From Flavobacterium sp. N502540 (GTDB taxonomy: Bacteria; Bacteroidota; Bacteroidia; Flavobacteriales; Flavobacteriaceae), in assembly GCF_025947365.1 (NCBI RefSeq), contig NZ_CP110012.1, forward strand, positions 3,534,001 to 3,598,000: 64,000 bases of DNA, written 5' to 3'. Numbering within the stretch: position 1 is the stretch's first letter; the number at the start of each line of letters is the position of its first letter. The position numbers and the translations under genes are program-made. Positions 61,932 through 64,000 of the stretch are shown one piece after another. The notes under the pieces are model-generated. The model searched no databases. It was not told the origin of the DNA and saw only the letters and a program-made list of their open reading frames with translations.

Positions 61932-62503
61932 TTCAATCGCTTCAATTCATCATCTGTAAAGTTCTTGATTTCTTTTTTTTTGGCAAACTTTTCGGCATTG
62001 TAATTTCCGGATTTGTTTTTTGGAATCGATAAGCTGTCCCAGTCGCCCTTCTTTAATTGTTTGGCATAAAAAACAATCTGTCCGATATGATAAGGATAAT
62101 GTGCCAGCTGTCTGTTGATTGCCTCAATAACGGTATGACCTTCGTTACGGATATAAATGATGTCTGAAAGCTGCTCCGGGTTTAAGCTGTTTAAGGCATT
62201 CAGCAAACAATCCCAGCCTTTGTTCCAGATCAGCAGGACTTCTTCTTTAGATTTCAGATCATTTTCAAATTCCGAATCGCGATTGCGCCATTCTTTTTCG
62301 CCATCAGACGTTAAAAAATCGGTCCAGCGTGAGAGCATATTGCCTGAAACGTGTTTTACAATCGTAGCAATGCTGTTGGTATCTTCATTGAGAGTAACAA
62401 AAAGCTGTTCGGGTTCTAATTGTGCAATGGCTTTTTCCCCCAGCATTTTATAGTACAAAAACTGTTTTTTAACGCTTTCTAAATAGGAATCAGTTGCTTT
62501 CAT
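61928..62503 (-). CDS. DinB/DUF1572-like protein (191 aa)
   Basis: The four-helix DinB-like pattern is visible: SIATIVKHVSGNMLSRWTDF near residue 43, LLIWNKGWDCLLNALNSL near 90, and NRQLAHYPYHIGQIVFYAKQ near 127. The putative metal-site His residues (KHVSGN ... AHYPYHIGQ) are kept. Such proteins bind zinc or nickel; members may act as bacillithiol-like S-transferases. Function here is unknown. A small membrane-protein gene overlaps its end. Confidence 0.85.
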   Translation of the reverse strand: MKATDSYLESVKKQFLYYKMLGEKAIAQLEPEQLFVTLNEDTNSIATIVKHVSGNMLSRWTDFLTSDGEKEWRNRDSEFENDLKSKEEVLLIWNKGWDCLLNALNSLNPEQLSDIIYIRNEGHTVIEAINRQLAHYPYHIGQIVFYAKQLKKGDWDSLSIPKNKSGNYNAEKFAKKKEIKNFTDDELKRLK

Positions 62504-62538
62504 AGTGATACATTTGGTTTAGCGGAAATGAGTTTTTA

Positions 62539-62566
62539 TTTTTTGTCACAAGTTCGTGGCAAAAAA
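62539..62566 (-). terminator. Terminator of the pentapeptide gene
   Basis: TTTTTTGTCAC (62539-62549) pairs with GTGGCAAAAAA (62556-62566), one wobble, loop 6 nt. On the minus strand it ends in a T run, directly after the stop at 62568. Confidence 0.8.
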
Positions 62567-62567
62567 A

Positions 62568-63140
62568 CTATACAATTTTAATATCGTATTTGTCTAATAA
62601 CCCTACAATACCCTGAGTTGAAAATTGTGCTTTTCGCATAGGGTTAAATTCAGGATCAATTTTATAATTGTAGGCAGTTCTAAAGTCGACGCCTGCCAGC
62701 TGTGTATCGTTAAAAATAGCCCCGTCGAGATTGCAATTGTCAAATAAAGAATTGGTTAGATTGCATCCTATAAAAGAAACCTCGCGCAAAGAGCAGTTGA
62801 TAAATTTAGTTTTAGGCATTTTTTTGTTCGAAAACACAGCGTAATCTAATGTACTTTCTTCAAAATAAACCTGGAATAGAAAATCATCACATTCGTTAAA
62901 AGCAATTCCAAGAAGCTTGCAATTTTTGAATGTAGCATTTTTCAGACTGGTACCGGACAAACTTGTCATTGATAAATTGCAATCGATAAACTCGCAGTCT
63001 AAAAAGGTATTATAAGCAAAATTGCTATTCGAGAAATCACAATTCTTAAAAACACAATCTTCAAACTCCCGATTGTTTATTTTTTTGTCAATATAGGTAA
63101 CTTTTTCGAAGGTTTTTTGAATGTGAATTAGACTTTCCAT
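62568..63140 (-). CDS. Pentapeptide-repeat protein (190 aa)
   Basis: Repeats with a Phe/Leu at every fifth position run from about residue 25 to 155 (FKNCDFSNSNFAYNTFLDCE ... NCNLDGAIFNDTQLAGVDF). This gives a right-handed quadrilateral helix. The C-terminus (IVGLLDKYDIKIV) ends in a helix-like stretch as in Qnr/MfpA-type proteins, some of which mimic DNA and protect gyrase or topoisomerase IV. That role here is only a suggestion. Its start overlaps the 3' end of the broken toxin gene. Confidence 0.9.
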   Translation of the reverse strand: MESLIHIQKTFEKVTYIDKKINNREFEDCVFKNCDFSNSNFAYNTFLDCEFIDCNLSMTSLSGTSLKNATFKNCKLLGIAFNECDDFLFQVYFEESTLDYAVFSNKKMPKTKFINCSLREVSFIGCNLTNSLFDNCNLDGAIFNDTQLAGVDFRTAYNYKIDPEFNPMRKAQFSTQGIVGLLDKYDIKIV

Positions 63141-63443
63141 GAGTGTTTTTTAGATTTTCGTGCATTGTGACGTACCCTAAGGATATAAATGATTTCCTCT
63201 GTTATTTGATAGGAAACCGAATAATTGTAAACCGAATAAACTCTGAAACTACCATCATTATTGGTTTTTTGAGTGTCGTGTTTATAAATTTCGGGTTGAG
63301 TTTTAAGAATTTCGGTACTGTCAAAAAATAGTATTGACAACTTTATCAGCAATTGAAATTGATTTGCTTTCAAAGAAAATGTAAAAATGAATGTCCTCTA
63401 ATTGATTCAAAGCACTGCTAGACCAAATTATTTTCTTCCCCAT
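63128..63443 (-). pseudogene. RelE/ParE-family toxin gene, frameshifted in a T6 run
   Basis: The N-terminal frame starts at the ATG 63443 inside the antitoxin end (MGKKIIWSSSALNQLEDIHF) and stops at a TGA after ...ADKVVNTIF. The rest (DSTEILKTQPEIYKHD ... YILRVRHNARKSKK) follows in another frame. A T5 in place of the T6 tract (plus strand 63323-63328) would fuse them into a 104-residue ParE-like protein with a complete fold and RHNAR end. It may be inactive in this strain or a sequencing error. Confidence 0.75.
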
Positions 63444-63658
63444 TTTTCTGCAATCTCTTTAGCCTGATCTTCCGTATAAAAGTTGCCTTTTTTGATGTTT
63501 TCCAGAGCGTCTTCAATGTCTAAATTGTAGGCTTTGTCTGAATCAACTGTACTGTTGTTTACAGACTGTAAAAGATGTTTTAGCTTCTCAACAAACGAAG
63601 GGTCTTTTACTTTATCAATTTCCTGATGAATCCACTTTAGTTCTGCTTGAATATCCAT
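63428..63658 (-). CDS. Antitoxin-like protein of the ParE-type module (76 aa)
   Basis: A small acidic, helical protein (MDIQAELKWIHQEIDKVKDP at the start, AKEIAEKWGRK at the end), encoded directly upstream of and overlapping the toxin by 16 nt. The size and gene order are those of antitoxins paired with RelE/ParE toxins. No known DNA-binding motif is clear. It stays intact although the toxin is broken. Confidence 0.78.
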   Translation of the reverse strand: MDIQAELKWIHQEIDKVKDPSFVEKLKHLLQSVNNSTVDSDKAYNLDIEDALENIKKGNFYTEDQAKEIAEKWGRK

Positions 63659-63685
63659 AATAAAGAATTTGAGTAAAGATACAAA

Positions 63686-63907
63686 TTAGTCATTAAATAA
63701 ACCTTTCATAATGACTTTCAATCCGTAAAAGATCAAAAACATAGCGCTTAAACAAGCCACAATTCCAATTCCCAAAACCAGATAATGCCAGTTGGTATGC
63801 TGATTCATAAAAGCGTTATAAATTAGCGACGGCCCAATAAACAATAAAGGCAATGAACCCGATAAATATTTAATTCCTTTTCCTAATAATTCTTTATTTG
63901 TTGCCAT
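63686..63907 (-). CDS. DUF6095-like small membrane protein (73 aa)
   Basis: Two hydrophobic helices (about residues 15-34 and 44-66) around the LLFIGPSLIYNAFMNQHTNWHY loop, with GKGIKYLSG before and IMKGLFND after. The arrangement fits a Bacteroidota family of unknown function that I recall as DUF6095. A heptamer-repeat region lies upstream. Confidence 0.78.
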   Translation of the reverse strand: MATNKELLGKGIKYLSGSLPLLFIGPSLIYNAFMNQHTNWHYLVLGIGIVACLSAMFLIFYGLKVIMKGLFND

Positions 63908-63929
63908 TTTTTTGTTTTAGGTTTTGAGA

Positions 63930-63984
63930 GTTTCAGGTTTTAATGTTTCAGGTTTTAATGTTTCAGGTTTCAAGTTTCAGGTTT
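63930..63984. repeat. GTTTCAG/GTTTTAAT heptamer-type satellite
   Basis: Tandem GTTTCAG, GTTTTAAT, GTTTCAA units, the same family as the arms of 18894-19163. The array may continue beyond the window; its partner arm is not inside. Confidence 0.8.
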
Positions 63985-64000
63985 AGTACCTATTGAAATT

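Noticed and set aside
1..64000. tRNA, rRNA, IS element, prophage or integrase
   Set aside because: None seen on either strand; no transposase or integrase motif among the proteins.

Overview
The window is AT-rich chromosomal DNA from a member of the Bacteroidota, most likely a Flavobacterium. The evidence is the protein families (YfhO, a TonB-dependent receptor with a CarboxypepD_reg-like N-terminal domain, BatA, TIGR02757, DUF4834/DUF6146/DUF6095-type small proteins, YaiO), leaders that are A/C-rich and mostly lack a Shine-Dalgarno sequence, and Bacteroidota-type promoters (TTTG, about 19 bp, TAnnTTTG). I see no rRNA, tRNA, IS element, prophage or CRISPR array. Most of the window is ordinary core genome, with many intergenic palindromic repeats.

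Layout. 0-3 kb: an acetyltransferase and two outer-membrane-type proteins on the minus strand. 3-11.7 kb (plus): DUF4834, YfhO, a small-protein/nucleotidyltransferase pair resembling a toxin-antitoxin module, a GT4 glycosyltransferase, a polysaccharide flippase, an MscS channel and a small membrane protein. 11.7-18.3 kb: uvrA, a sigma-70 family factor with an elaborate upstream region and a 47-residue partner, a TPR protein, and an endonuclease III lacking its Fe-S cysteines. 18.4-24.6 kb: Bcp peroxiredoxin, a conserved protein of unknown role, an MBL-fold hydrolase, small envelope proteins, a cysteine hydrolase, a HigA-like regulator and a carboxylesterase. 24.6-31.2 kb: a dihydroorotase-like protein lacking the zinc histidines, BatA, a lactonase and a DEAD-box helicase.

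31.3-37.7 kb (minus) is the most interesting part: a tightly packed, partly overlapping operon of a membrane-anchored HEAT protein, a processive GT2 synthase, a TPR plus beta-barrel YaiO outer-membrane protein, a DUF4838 (GH67-like) exported protein and a receiver domain whose phospho-acceptor Asp is Thr. The parts match those of a synthase-dependent exopolysaccharide machine, but the set is not Pga, Bcs, Alg or Pel. The YaiO gene has its signal peptide in a different frame, separated by an A8 tract.

37.7-48.5 kb: TIGR02757, a LolD-like ATPase, small membrane and lipoproteins, serA and serC, a LuxC-like acyl-CoA reductase, a ferredoxin and a TonB-dependent receptor. 48.8-60 kb (plus): ychF, TIGR02117, YihY, an FMN reductase, a transglutaminase-like protein, pncB, and parE-parC (topoisomerase IV). 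60.4-64 kb (minus): TerC, a lipoprotein, a DinB-like protein, a pentapeptide-repeat protein, a ParE-type toxin broken by a homopolymer frameshift with its intact antitoxin, and DUF6095.

Many intergenic gaps hold short-period satellites (7, 8 or 25 bp) that form long inverted arms, several enclosing a perfect terminator. At least three dispersed palindromic families recur inside the window.
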